Shown piece by piece: positions 25,193 through 34,838 of a stretch of 36,612 nt of DNA; within the stretch, counting starts at the first letter, position 1; each line of letters starts with the position of its first letter. The DNA is taken from contig NZ_JADEWX010000044.1 in assembly GCF_015207395.1 (NCBI RefSeq), forward strand, positions 1-36,612. Reading direction: 5' to 3'. Below the pieces are notes generated by a model. It had not been told where the DNA came from and searched no databases. It worked only from the letters and a program-made list of their open reading frames with translations. This stretch comes from Nodosilinea sp. LEGE 07088 (GTDB taxonomy: Bacteria > Cyanobacteriota > Cyanobacteriia > Phormidesmidales > Phormidesmidaceae). A program made the position numbers and the translations under genes.

Positions 25193-28059
25193 GTTTATGA
25201 CGATTGGGCAACCAAACAGCGGTAATTGATGCCAACGGTAACCACACCGACACCGTCTATGACGCGATGAATCGAGCGGTACCAACCACAGAGGCCGACC
25301 CCGATGGCGCAGGGCCACTCACCTCGCCGATTTCAACCCAAACCTACGACAAGGCAGGCAACTTAGTTGCTACCACTGACCCCATTGGTCGCCAGACCCG
25401 CTATCTCTACGACAGTCGCAACCGCCTGGTAACAACCATCCTCCCCGATGGCACCGAACAGCTCAACCGCTATGATTTTGATAACAACCCGGTGAGCCGC
25501 CGCGATGCCAATGGAGAGGCCACCCAGTCGATCTACGATGCCCGTGGCCGATTGGTCGCCATGGTAGATGAATCGGGTGACCGTACCCAGTTTGTCTACG
25601 ATGCCGCTAACCAGATGACGGCTCAGATCGATGCCAACGGCGTACGCACCGAGTATACCTACGACGACCTGGGTCGCCGCATCACCATGACCAGCGCCGC
25701 CAGAACCACGACAACGATTACGACCACCACGGAGTACGACAAGGTGGGCAACACCCTGGCGCAGACCGATGGGCTGGGGCAGCGCACGGAGATGGAGTAC
25801 GACAACTTAGATCGCCTCATCCTGACCCGCGATGCGGAAGACCCCGCTGGTGAGACTACCTACACCTACGATGCGGCGGGGAATCTGTTGAGTCTGAGCG
25901 ATGCGGTCAACAACACCACGACCTTTGGCTACGATGCCAGAGATCGCCTGGTGAGTGAGACCAATGCCTTCAACAGCACCCGCAGCCATGAGTACGACGC
26001 GGTAGGCAACCGCGTTGAAACCACTGACCGCAATGGTCGCACGCGGCGCTTTAGCTTTGATGGGTTGAACCGCCAAACCCAGGAGGCGTGGCTGGATGAC
26101 CAGGGCAACCCCCTGCGTACCACAACGATGGCCTATGATGCGGCGGATCAGCTGATTGCGGTGCAAGACCCTAACTCGGCCTATACCTTTGGCTACGATG
26201 CCCTGGGTCGGCGGGTGCAGGTGAGCAATGCTGGGACAACCGGAGTGCCGACGGTGGTGCTGAGCTATGGCTATGATGCCGATGGCAATGTGATCTCGGT
26301 GAGTGATTTCATCAATGGTGTGGCTGGGGGTGTGACGACCTACACCTACGATGCCGAAGACCGAGTGGTGCAGATGACCCAGAGCGGCGCTGGCGTGGAT
26401 GCTAAGCGGGTGGACTTTGCGTACGATGCGATTGGCCAGTTTGAGTCCATCACCCGCTACAGCGACTTGGCAGATACGATGCCTGTGGTCACGACGGGCT
26501 ACGCCTACGATGAGCACAATCGCCTGGAGCGGCTGGCGCATAGCAATGGCAGTGGAGAACTGGCGTTTTACGGCTTTGCCTATGACGATGCTAATCGCAT
26601 TACCCAAATCAGTGATGTGGATGGGGTGACGGACTACAGCTACAACGCCCGTAATGAGCTGACTGGGGCGTTGCACAGCGACGCCAACAACCCCGATGAA
26701 ACTTACGACTACGATGCCAATGGTAATCGCCTTGAGTCGCATCTGCATGGCACCAGCTATAGCACGGGTACCAATAATCAACTGGTCTCGGATGGTATCT
26801 ATACCTATGCCTACGATGCTGAGGGCAATATGACCACTCAGACAGAGATCGCTACAGGCAGTCAGCGAGTCTTTGTGTGGGATTACCTCAACCACTTGGT
26901 AGCGGTGATTGATGAGAATGCTGTGGGTACTGAGGTGCAGCGGGCAGAGTATGTCTATGACGTGATGAATCGCCGCATTGCTAAGTCGGTGGATGTGGAT
27001 GGGGCGGGCAATGCGACGGCAGAGACGCTGCGCTTTGTCTATGATCGGGATGATGCGCTGCTGGAGTTCAAGGGCAATATTGCTGACCCATCAATGCGTT
27101 ATCTGCATGGGCCGCAGGTGGATCAGGTGCTAGCGCAGGAAGATGGCACGGGCACAACGTTATGGCAACTTGGCGACCATCTCGGCACCGTGAAGGACTT
27201 GGTTGATGATTCAGGAGCGTTGAAGAATCATCGCACTTTTGATTCTTATGGAAATCTAATTGGCGAAAGTGATAGCAGCTTTGATAGCCGCTATGGCTTT
27301 ACGGGTAGGGAGATTGATGAGGAAACGGGACTCTACTATTACAGAGCTAGATATTACGATGGTGAAATTGGCAGATTTATTAGTGAAGATCTTTTGGGCT
27401 TTGAAGCAGGCGACACTAATTTCTATCGCTATGTTTTGAACAGCCCAGTAAATTACACAGATCCGAGTGGTTTAGTTTTTCTCCGAAATAGTGTAGTCAG
27501 TAGTTCGGGAAGCTATGCTCATACAACTGTTGGAGAATATGGTCAGATTAGTAATGCATTTGGCAAGGGAACAGAAGTAGGTTCAGGAGCCGTAACAGGA
27601 GGCGATCCTAGAGATAGTTTTATCAGTAGTACGGTTGGAATAGGAAGCACTGAGTCTGGCCCTTACACACGTAGGCAAGTTGTATTACCAGATTTTGGTT
27701 TTCTAGGATCAGCTTTTCCATTTGCTGGGGGAGTAACTTTTACAGCTGCATGGGGAAAGAACTGTGAGACTGGCGATACTTATAGAGAAATTGGAGTTAG
27801 CTTTAATGCAGCTTCTTATGGGAGTATCTTCTCTGGCAGCTTTTTCGAAGGGCCAAGTAGAACTGCAGGTACGGGACAGCCTTCACCTGAAGAGATGAGG
27901 GCAAACAATCAGGGGCTATTTGGAGAAGTAGCTCAGGAAATTCTAGCAGCAAACTTAGAACGAGCTTTACAACCTGTACTTATCATAGGTGCAGCAGGAC
28001 TTGCGGTATTGAATGGAGTAGGGTATGTAGGCAGGCAACTAGTTGGTCCAAGCTTCTAA
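25193..28059 (+). CDS. Displaced class A RHS cassette with an unrecognised tip
   Basis: RHS homology starts near 25193 (match to the YDDAGNQTAVIDANG region of the giant gene) with a small indel. The continuous frame runs from a TTG at 25204 to 28059 (951 residues), with a stop two codons upstream, so it lacks any N-terminal delivery domains. Bases 25417-26537 are a copy of 18252-19372. The RHS core ends DPSGL at residues 753-757. The 194-residue tip begins VFLRNSVVSSSGSYAHTTVG, has a glycine- and serine-rich beta-like middle (FAGGVTFTAAWGKNCETGD, ASYGSIFSGSFFEG), and ends in a hydrophobic segment (PVLIIGAAGLAVLNGVGYVG). I recognise no toxin family; a membrane-acting tip is possible. Without a usual start codon it may be a silent donor copy. 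Confidence 0.7.
25417..26537 (+). repeat. Near-perfect direct repeat, copy 2 (in the class A cassette)
   Basis: Counterpart of 18252-19372; I see no mismatch over about 1,121 bases. Divergence resumes at 25416 upstream (t against c) and at 26538 downstream (g against t). Confidence 0.85.
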
Positions 28060-28125
28060 TTGTGTGAGAAAATGACAGGAGGATTTTTGAACTCATAAAC
28101 GGATAATCCCTACAAATTCAGGAAT

Positions 28126-29373
28126 ATGTTTAGAGCTAATCTTCAAAGAACTGGAAGCCAAGATATCGACATCACTGTAAATGCAATAAGTGGCTATCAA
28201 TGGCGATTAAATGACTTTAAGCTAGCAAGTTCAGACAAAACTATCGTTTTTGAATCAGGCTATCTGTATTGCCTAGCAACTAGAATCGATGCAATGTTCG
28301 CGAGTTTTTACCAAATAGACGCAGAAGAAGGAAAAATCAACTGGTCGCTAAAGATAAATCAGCCGATATTTGGAGCATCTGATTACTTCTCTTCTCCAGT
28401 AATCGTAGATGAACTTGCATATTTTTTGTATCAGCCAATGTTGCAAAACCTTAGACCTGCACTTTTTTGCATAAATTTGAGTAGACGAGAGTTTCAATTC
28501 AGCTTAGATATATTTGAATTAATAGATAGCAATTTTGAGAACACCTTCGCTGATTCTTGGAAGTTCATGACTCGCTCGTCAGTCACTATCGTTGACGGCA
28601 GCATTTATATTGGAACAATTAATGGTTGTATCTGCTGTTTTGAAGCAGAGACGGGTATTTTTCAATGGAAGCTAGCACTTTCAAGTGACTATGGAATTGG
28701 TTATCTTGCTTATTCAAATGGACTTGTATTTGCTGAGTCAGGCGGTGGAGAGGTTTATGCAATTGACATTTTTTCTAAATCAATCAATTGGAAGTTAAAT
28801 TTTAGCGAGTTCCGCAAGTCTACATATAACTGGGATGTCTGCCCTATAGTTGCTAACGGCAATGTTTATAGTTTTAGCAGGGATAAAACTTTGAGCGCAA
28901 TTGACATGCAAACAGGAAGATTGAATTGGCAATACAGCGTTAGCGGGCAGTCGTATTGCAGCCACTTCGTCGCTTCTGGTGAAATGCTAATTGGCAAAAT
29001 GGCTGATTTTCAGATTCATGCAGTTGATTTAAATAGCGGGAAAAAAGTATGGTCTATTGATATTGGGCAGCCCATGCCGCCGAAATCACCTCCATTAGTC
29101 TCTGGAACTGTGTTATTTACAAGCTGTGGTGGGCATTTTTTGGGTATTGATACTGCTTCGAGTAAAATAATTTTTAAATGGGAGATTCCGTTTAGATTTG
29201 AGAAATTTTTGGATGTTGAATATTTAGTAACTCAATCTTTAAATCTTGCTGAAAAAGTTACATCTGGAAGGCCAAAGTTGTCTTATATTTCATCACCCTG
29301 CATAACCAAAGATTCAATATTTATTGCTACTGAAAATGCAGCCGATTTAGCTTTATTTAAATTGGGTATCTAG
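28126..29373 (+). CDS. PQQ-like beta-propeller protein in immunity-gene position
   Basis: This 415-residue protein carries repeated blades of the PQQ/BamB type: FYQIDAEEGKINWSL, CCFEAETGIFQWKLAL, VYAIDIFSKSINWKLNF, LSAIDMQTGRLNWQYSV, IHAVDLNSGKKVWSIDI and FLGIDTASSKIIFKWEI. Six clear blades suggest a seven- or eight-bladed propeller. There is no signal peptide (MFRANLQRTGSQDIDI), so it is probably cytoplasmic, unlike BamB. It starts 66 bases after the unrecognised tip and is AT-rich like it, which is the position and base composition of an immunity gene in this locus. Its length is unusual for an immunity protein; it could instead be a separate accessory gene. A GGAGG sequence about 45 bases upstream is too far to be its ribosome-binding site. 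Confidence 0.6.
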   Translation: MFRANLQRTGSQDIDITVNAISGYQWRLNDFKLASSDKTIVFESGYLYCLATRIDAMFASFYQIDAEEGKINWSLKINQPIFGASDYFSSPVIVDELAYFLYQPMLQNLRPALFCINLSRREFQFSLDIFELIDSNFENTFADSWKFMTRSSVTIVDGSIYIGTINGCICCFEAETGIFQWKLALSSDYGIGYLAYSNGLVFAESGGGEVYAIDIFSKSINWKLNFSEFRKSTYNWDVCPIVANGNVYSFSRDKTLSAIDMQTGRLNWQYSVSGQSYCSHFVASGEMLIGKMADFQIHAVDLNSGKKVWSIDIGQPMPPKSPPLVSGTVLFTSCGGHFLGIDTASSKIIFKWEIPFRFEKFLDVEYLVTQSLNLAEKVTSGRPKLSYISSPCITKDSIFIATENAADLALFKLGI

Positions 29374-29404
29374 TTAGGACGTTACATCTTAGCGTGATTA
29401 CCTC

Positions 29405-30709
29405 CTTAGTGGTGCAGAAAAGTCCTGAAAGGGTTGCTGTGTAAGGAGTCTCAAATAAGACAAGGTGGATAGGGAGGGGTATTTCATGAGAGGCTTGAAT
29501 TCCCCAACTCAAGGCCAGTCCCATGGAAACACCCCACTTGTATCGTCAACTGCAAGATCAATTGCGTCAATGGGTGCAACCGAAAGACCAGCGGCATCTG
29601 CAAGGGTTTGCCGAGATTCTGGGTGCGATTTTGCAGTCCGGCGAAGCCTGTCTAGGACGGTGGATTCCGTATTTGTCGCATCGCGACTGCGGTGCCCGTG
29701 CCCATATGGGCCGCTTGAGCTACTTTCTTCATAACCCGCAGATCACAGCGGAACGCTACTATGAGCCGATACTGCGTCACCTGCTGTCGGCCTTTGCCGG
29801 GGAGGCCATTCTCCTGACGCTGGACACCAGTATGCTGTGGGATCGATTTTGTCTGATAGAGGTGTGCATGGCCTGGGGTGGTCGCTCGTTCACGCTGGCT
29901 CAAGTGGTGCTGGAGCATGGCAGCGCCATGGTGGGCTTTAAGCAGTATCGACCGGTCTTGGAGCGTGCTCAGCAGGTGCTCCCGCCGGAGGTAAAGGTGA
30001 CGTTGCTGGCTGACCGGGGCTTTGAACACGGGGGCTTGATGCGCTGGTTGAACAAACAGTCGTGGGACTGGGCGATTCGAGTGAAGTCAGACCTGTTGGT
30101 CACCACCACCGACGGGCGCACTCAACCCGTAGAGAGCCTCTTTCCGCCCCCAGAACAGGCCTATCTTGTTGGGCGGGTGCGGGCGTTAGACGATATCGAT
30201 GCCCATCTAGCAACGGCTAATGTACCCGGTGCGCAAGATACCTGGGCGGTGCTGTCGAGCCGAGCGGCCTCGCTGCAAACCTTTGCGCTCTATGGTCAGC
30301 GTTTTGGAGGAATTGAACTGCACTTTAAGGATTACAAATCAGCTGCCTTCGATGTGCTCGACTCGGGTTTACGCGATGCTAACGTCTTGACCCGATTAGT
30401 CATGCTGTTGGATTGCGCCTATCTGATTGCCCTGGTAGTCGGCATGATGCTGGTTAAGGCGGGGCAACGGACTCGCCTGGATTGGCATGGTGACCGAGGC
30501 TTGAGTTTTCTGCAGTTGGGTCTGCGAGAACTGGCTCGGCTCTGCTACGAGCGACTGCCCTTGCCTATCCTCCAAGCCTTCCCCAAAAGCAATCCACCAC
30601 CCGCTTGCGCCTCTCGGCGCAAACGAGATGCCTTAGACTGCCGCATTGAGTTCTCCAAGGTCGTTACGTTCTCATACTGAGACTGTCATGAGTTTTCTGC
30701 ACCACTAAG
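29405..30709 (+). mobile_element. IS4-family insertion sequence with 9-bp target duplication
   Basis: The ends are imperfect inverted repeats that begin CTTAGTGGTGCAGAAAA (17 bp perfect) and match at about 24 of 27 positions. Both ends are flanked by GATTACCTC (29396-29404 and 30710-30718), a 9-bp direct repeat as expected from insertion. The element is about 1,305 bp with one transposase gene. It lies inside the 5' edge of an RHS cassette: on the right side the reading resumes DYLNRTTQYGYDALN. Confidence 0.9.
29523..30680 (+). CDS. IS4-family DDE transposase
   Basis: This 385-residue protein has the DDE catalytic residues in the expected contexts: D101 in LTLDTSMLWD, D164 in LLADRGFEHG and E265 in FGGIELHFKDYKS. 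The last context gives the Y..R....E......K signature of IS4 transposases (Y257, R260, E265, K272), with one extra residue between R and E. The protein is about full length for the family and the element's ends are intact, so the element may be active. The start at ATG 29523 gives METPHLYRQLQDQLRQWVQP, a normal N-terminus. The gene occupies nearly the whole element. Confidence 0.9.
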   Translation: METPHLYRQLQDQLRQWVQPKDQRHLQGFAEILGAILQSGEACLGRWIPYLSHRDCGARAHMGRLSYFLHNPQITAERYYEPILRHLLSAFAGEAILLTLDTSMLWDRFCLIEVCMAWGGRSFTLAQVVLEHGSAMVGFKQYRPVLERAQQVLPPEVKVTLLADRGFEHGGLMRWLNKQSWDWAIRVKSDLLVTTTDGRTQPVESLFPPPEQAYLVGRVRALDDIDAHLATANVPGAQDTWAVLSSRAASLQTFALYGQRFGGIELHFKDYKSAAFDVLDSGLRDANVLTRLVMLLDCAYLIALVVGMMLVKAGQRTRLDWHGDRGLSFLQLGLRELARLCYERLPLPILQAFPKSNPPPACASRRKRDALDCRIEFSKVVTFSY

Positions 30710-33598
30710 GATTACCTCAACCGCACGACTCAGTACGGCTACGACGCGCTGAATCGCCTGACGCAGACGACCGACCCGCTCAACCACACCACTACCTTTG
30801 GCTACGATGCCACGGGTAACCTGACCCGCGTCACCGATGCCCTCAACCGCACCACGACCTACACCTATGACCCGCTAAACCGACAGGTCGCGATGGTCAA
30901 TGCCCTGGGCGACGACAGCACCACCACCTACGATGCCGAGGGCAACATCACGGCCCTCACCGATGAGCTGAACCGCACCACAACGTTCCGCTACGACAAT
31001 CGCAATCTGCTGAGCCAGATGATCGACCCGCTTGGGCACAGCACCAGCCGGGCCTACGACGCGATCGGCAACTTGATATCAGTGAGCGATGCCCTGGGCA
31101 ACACCACCCAGTACGGCTATGACGCCCTCTATCGCCAAACTCAGGTCATCGACGCTGTAGGGGAAACCACCGGCATGACCTACGACGGGGTGGGCAATTT
31201 AGCTAGCCTCAGCGATGCGTCGGGCAACCTGACCACGTTTACCTACGACGCGCTGGAGCGATTGGAGACGGAAACCATTACCGTTGATGGCCAGGCCCTG
31301 ACTCGCCGCTATAGCTACGATGCCACCAGCAACCTGACGAGTCTTATTGATCGCAATGGGCGGACTCAGCAATTTAACTACGACGCCCTGAACCGACAGA
31401 CCCAGGAGCAATGGCTCGATGGGCAGGGCAACACCACCCGGCAGATCAGCTACACCTATGATGCCGCCAGCCAGCTGACGGCAGCCAGTGATCCAGCCTC
31501 TACCTATGCCTACACCTATGATCTAGCCGGTCGATTGACCCGCGTAAACAATGCTGGGACGCCGGGCGTACCCAGTGTGGTGCTGAGCTACGGCTACGAC
31601 GCGGTCAACAACCTGACGACGGTCACCGACACGATCAATGGCAGTCAAGCGGGGACTGAGACCGTGAGCTACGATGCGCTCAATCGGGTGACCCAGATGA
31701 CCCAAAGTGGGGCGGGTGTGGCCGCGAAACGGGTAGAGATGGCCTATGATGCCGCCAGCCAGATGACGGGGCTCAGCCGCTACAGCAGCCTGACAGGCAC
31801 TCAAGTGATTGCAGGGACGAGCTACGGCTACGATTTGGCGGGGCGGTTGACGGATTTGACCCATCAGCGTGGGGCTACTGTCATTGCCGACTACGGTTTC
31901 ACCTACGATGCGGCGAACCGGCTGACGCAGCTTACGACCCCCGATGGCACCAGCAACTACAGCTACAACGACCGCCACGAGCTGACTAACAGCAACCACA
32001 GCTATCAAAGCGATGAAGCCTACGACTACGACGTGACGGGCAATCGCATGAGCTACACCACGGGCGACCACAACCGGCTGCTGAATGATGGCACCTACAG
32101 CTATGAGTATGACAACGAGGGCAATCGCACTCGGCGGGTAGAAGTAGCCACAGGTAAGGCGACAGAGTACACCTGGGATCACCGCAATCGATTGACCTCA
32201 ATTGTCTCGAAGAACGGGGCAGGCACTATTACTCAGACGGTGCTCTATGCCTACGATGTCTACAACCGGCGCTTGAGTAGCGCTATAGACGCAGACGGGG
32301 CTGGCGCTGGCACCGCGGCCGAGGAAAACTTCGTCTATGACGGCAGCCATATTGCTCTGGTCTTTGATGGGGCGGGCAACCTCACCCATCGCTATTTCCA
32401 CGGGCCACAGATTGACCAGGTGCTAGCGGAGGACACGGCTGGGCAAACGCGCTGGGCGCTGGGCGATCATCAGGGCAGTATCCGTGATGTGATCAACAAC
32501 ACGGGCACGGTGCTGAACCATACCACTTATGACAGCTTTGGACAGGTCACCGGTGAGAGCAATCCGGCTCTTGACTTCCGCTTTGGCTATACCGGGCGGG
32601 AGTTGGATGAGGAGTCGGGGTTGATGCAATACCGGGCGCGGTATTACGACCCGGCAGTTGGCACGTTTGTGGGTGAAGACCCGCTTGGCTTTGGGGCAGG
32701 CGATAGCAACCTCTATCGTTATGTGGGCAATAATCCTACGAATTATGTTGATCCCTCGGGGCTAATACCTGATCCAATAAGACGTGCATTGGGAAGCGAT
32801 CCAGGGGTTTACACTGGATTAGCACCATGGGAAGCTCGCGAATCTTCCTACCATGAAGTCCAGCGTCAGTGGGCTCTCGGCTATATCCGAAGAAACGCTA
32901 ATTATATGTGCGACGCAGCTTCTTACTTTGATGTGACTCCTGATGCAATTGCAGGAGTAATTCTCTGGGAAGCTCTTGAAAATCCTTATGATCGTTGGAC
33001 TAGAGGACAAAATCCATTAGGATTGCTTACTAGACCAGGAACAATTTCTGACTACGGAATTCCAGGTAAAATTCACACGGGTGAGGGAACGATTGCGTCT
33101 CAAGTGGAGGGGGTCGTCAGAAGGAGAAATCCAAATGCGTTTAATCAGCCTATCAGCCCATATGCTATAGCTCCTGAAGTGCAACAAGAAACAAGACTGT
33201 TACAGGACGAGCGATTAGCTATTGATTATATTGGGGCCATACTTGATGATCATGCAAGTGAATTTGATGATATAGCAAATCGTCATAGACGCCAGGCTGG
33301 CCTTGAAGCCACTAGTATTAGACGGCAAGCAGGTATCCTTGGAACCTTGTATCAAGGAGGGTTATCGGGAAGCATATATGACAATCAAGTAGGAGGCCGA
33401 GCTGATGCAATAAATACCCTCTACTCAGAGGAACCAAATCGAGTCCCTCAATTTACAAGTACAGAAAAAATGGGACCTTGGATAAGTCAATATCGGTGGT
33501 GGATTCGTGGCTACTTAAACGACTGTGGATGTGCTTCTTCAAGCGATATAGTTCTGCCTCCCCCACCTACGATGACTCCTCCCTCAATGCTAAGGTAG
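30710..33598 (+). CDS. Displaced class B RHS cassette with a lysozyme-like tip, 5' end cut by IS
   Basis: YD-repeat homology starts right at the IS target site (GAT TAC CTC AAC CGC) and the frame is open from there to 33598; the first ATG is at 30893 (901 residues). The shell is a close relative of the cassette at 21401-24735 and shows the intact version of its frameshift and deletion. The core ends DPSGL at residues 620-624. The 277-residue tip contains AASYFDVTPDAIAGVILWEA, QNPLGLL and, further on, DYIGAILDDHASEFDDIA and ILGTLYQGG. The glutamate after a hydrophobic helix and the late 'LYQGG' resemble lysozyme or lytic-transglycosylase-like folds, so it may cut peptidoglycan; this is tentative. 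There is no N-terminal delivery domain and the promoter side is replaced by the IS. Confidence 0.75.
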   Translation, partial: DYLNRTTQYGYDALNRLTQTTDPLNHTTTFGYDATGNLTRVTDALNRTTTYTYDPLNRQVAMVNALGDDSTTTYDAEGNITALTDELNRTTTFRYDNRNLLSQMIDPLGHSTSRAYDAIGNLISVSDALGNTTQYGYDALYRQTQVIDAVGETTGMTYDGVGNLASLSDASGNLTTFTYDALERLETETITVDGQALTRRYSYDATSNLTSLIDRNGRTQQFNYDALNRQTQEQWLDGQGNTTRQISYTYDAASQLTAASDPASTYAYTYDLAGRLTRVNNAGTPGVPSVVLSYGYDAVNNLTTVTDTINGSQAGTETVSYDALNRVTQMTQSGAGVAAKRVEMAYDAASQMTGLSRYSSLTGTQVIAGTSYGYDLAGRLTDLTHQRGATVIADYGFTYDAANRLTQLTTPDGTSNYSYNDRHELTNSNHSYQSDEAYDYDVTGNRMSYTTGDHNRLLNDGTYSYEYDNEGNRTRRVEVATGKATEYTWDHRNRLTSIVSKNGAGTITQTVLYAYDVYNRRLSSAIDADGAGAGTAAEENFVYDGSHIALVFDGAGNLTHRYFHGPQIDQVLAEDTAGQTRWALGDHQGSIRDVINNTGTVLNHTTYDSFGQVTGESNPALDFRFGYTGRELDEESGLMQYRARYYDPAVGTFVGEDPLGFGAGDSNLYRYVGNNPTNYVDPSGLIPDPIRRALGSDPGVYTGLAPWEARESSYHEVQRQWALGYIRRNANYMCDAASYFDVTPDAIAGVILWEALENPYDRWTRGQNPLGLLTRPGTISDYGIPGKIHTGEGTIASQVEGVVRRRNPNAFNQPISPYAIAPEVQQETRLLQDERLAIDYIGAILDDHASEFDDIANRHRRQAGLEATSIRRQAGILGTLYQGGLSGSIYDNQVGGRADAINTLYSEEPNRVPQFTSTEKMGPWISQYRWWIRGYLNDCGCASSSDIVLPPPPTMTPPSMLR
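30731..32735 (+). repeat. Class B RHS shell repeat, copy 2
   Basis: This is the counterpart of 22001-23995. It retains a YDAI unit near 31055 that copy 1 has lost, and it is in frame where copy 1 is frameshifted. Confidence 0.7.
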
Positions 33599-33627
33599 TA
33601 AAGAGAATTATCTTGATTGTCATTTCT

Positions 33628-34503
33628 ATGGCAAAGCATCGATTGATAAAAGAGAGGGTTCTGCTTATTGGCAAGCTTTCAGTCATAGTGTCCTTGATCT
33701 ATGCTCTCGCGACAGTTTCAGGATGCGTTTATCCCCAATTCTTAGCGCTCAACCCGTGTTTAAGAAGCACTAAAGAAGTTGGCAGAAAAAACTTTCAAGA
33801 GAAAGGCGATGGATTATTTATTTTTGCCGAAGATGGAAAGCAAGGCTTTGTCAATAGCGAAGGAAGTGTAGTCATCCGCCCAAAATATCTCTCTGTGAGG
33901 CCATTTTCAAATGATCGAGCCTTAGTTCAAGATCCTGCAAATGGAAAATGGGGTTTGATTGATCAAAAAGGAAATGTAATCCTAGAGCCACAGTTTGATG
34001 ACGTAGGTATTCTTCGCGAACGAAAAGTAGCAGTTAAAAGAGAATACTCTTGGGGTTATATAAACTCAAATGGCGAATTGATTATTGAGCCACAGTTTCA
34101 AGAGGCAGCACCATTTTTTGAGGGATTTGCTGCAGTAAAGCTGAATGATTCGTCAAGTAGATGGCAGTTTATAAATGAAAAGGGTGAACCTATTAATAAT
34201 TTAAAATTTGAGCAGGTTCATCGGTTTTCTGAAGGACTAGCCGCATTTTACAAAAGTAGTAATGGGGTTTATCAAGGCTTTATAAATCAAGATGGGAACA
34301 TAGAAATTGAGCTGGGAGAATCAATATACCTGGACTTTTTTGCTGGAGTGTTCTACGAAAACAATCGAGTAAGGGCAGCAGCAGTTAGACCATATTCATT
34401 TCTACATATCTTTATGCCTTTTTCATGGGGGCAGCGAGACTGGGGATATCTTGATAGGAAAGGAAAATTTTTCTTGGATAAATGTAATTATTCTTCTTTG
34501 TAA
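33628..34503 (+). CDS. WG-repeat lipoprotein, candidate immunity protein for the lysozyme-like tip
   Basis: An upstream ATG at 33478 in the same frame overlaps the RHS gene. I choose the ATG at 33628 (MAKHRLIKERVLLIGKL) because it begins a signal sequence ending in a lipobox, VSGC, with Cys33. The mature part has five or six WG repeats: GFVNSEGSVVIRPKY, WGLIDQKGNVILEPQF, WGYINSNGELIIEPQF, WQFINEKGEPI, GFINQDGNIEIEL and WGYLDRKGKFF. WG repeats form beta-rich binding modules. A surface-anchored or periplasmic lipoprotein is the right place to block a peptidoglycan-cutting toxin. The gene is AT-rich like the tip and starts 29 bases after it. The immunity role is inferred from position. Confidence 0.65.
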   Translation: MAKHRLIKERVLLIGKLSVIVSLIYALATVSGCVYPQFLALNPCLRSTKEVGRKNFQEKGDGLFIFAEDGKQGFVNSEGSVVIRPKYLSVRPFSNDRALVQDPANGKWGLIDQKGNVILEPQFDDVGILRERKVAVKREYSWGYINSNGELIIEPQFQEAAPFFEGFAAVKLNDSSSRWQFINEKGEPINNLKFEQVHRFSEGLAAFYKSSNGVYQGFINQDGNIEIELGESIYLDFFAGVFYENNRVRAAAVRPYSFLHIFMPFSWGQRDWGYLDRKGKFFLDKCNYSSL

Positions 34504-34838
34504 GGTTCTTTTTGTCTCATGGTGATAAGTGTCGCTAATGAGAACAGTAAACTGATAGACGGGCACGAGAACTATCAAAGTTAGTAAAGCTATGGACTTG
34601 CTGTTTTATGAGTTTGAGCTTTTTGCTCATGCCTTCCGTCACTCCACCAATTGTTCGGTTAAGGGACATTGTTGCAAATTCCATTCAAGTGATTTTGGAT
34701 AGTATTAAAAAGAGCCGGTGGGGTAGGCGTTGCCATACGTCTATCCGTCAAATCACCTGTGCATCTTAAGATCAAAAATTTTCTTTCATGCCCAACTACC
34801 GTCGCATTTACCTCGCTGGCGGCACCGTCTTTTGATTC
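34504..34838. other. Gap between the WG-repeat gene and the RHS remnant
   Basis: Apart from the transposase debris at 34535-34660 I see no gene here. The AT-rich sequence is consistent with a junction created by past insertions and deletions. Confidence 0.4.
34535..34660 (-). pseudogene. Transposase C-terminal remnant (ISL3-like)
   Basis: The minus strand reads NRTIGGVTEGMSKKLKLIKQ and then QVHSFTNFDSSRARLSVYCSH before a TAG. The order 'TEG...KLKLIK....F.NF...R.R' matches the C-terminus common in ISL3-family transposases. No more of the gene is present, so this is debris from an older insertion. Confidence 0.55.

Noticed and set aside
25807-26895. Long open frame on the minus strand (362 codons) inside the RHS cassette
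   Set aside because: It is an antisense shadow of the YD repeats, with the same pattern opposite the giant gene (18642-19577). It has a repetitive Ile/Val/His composition with no family features.
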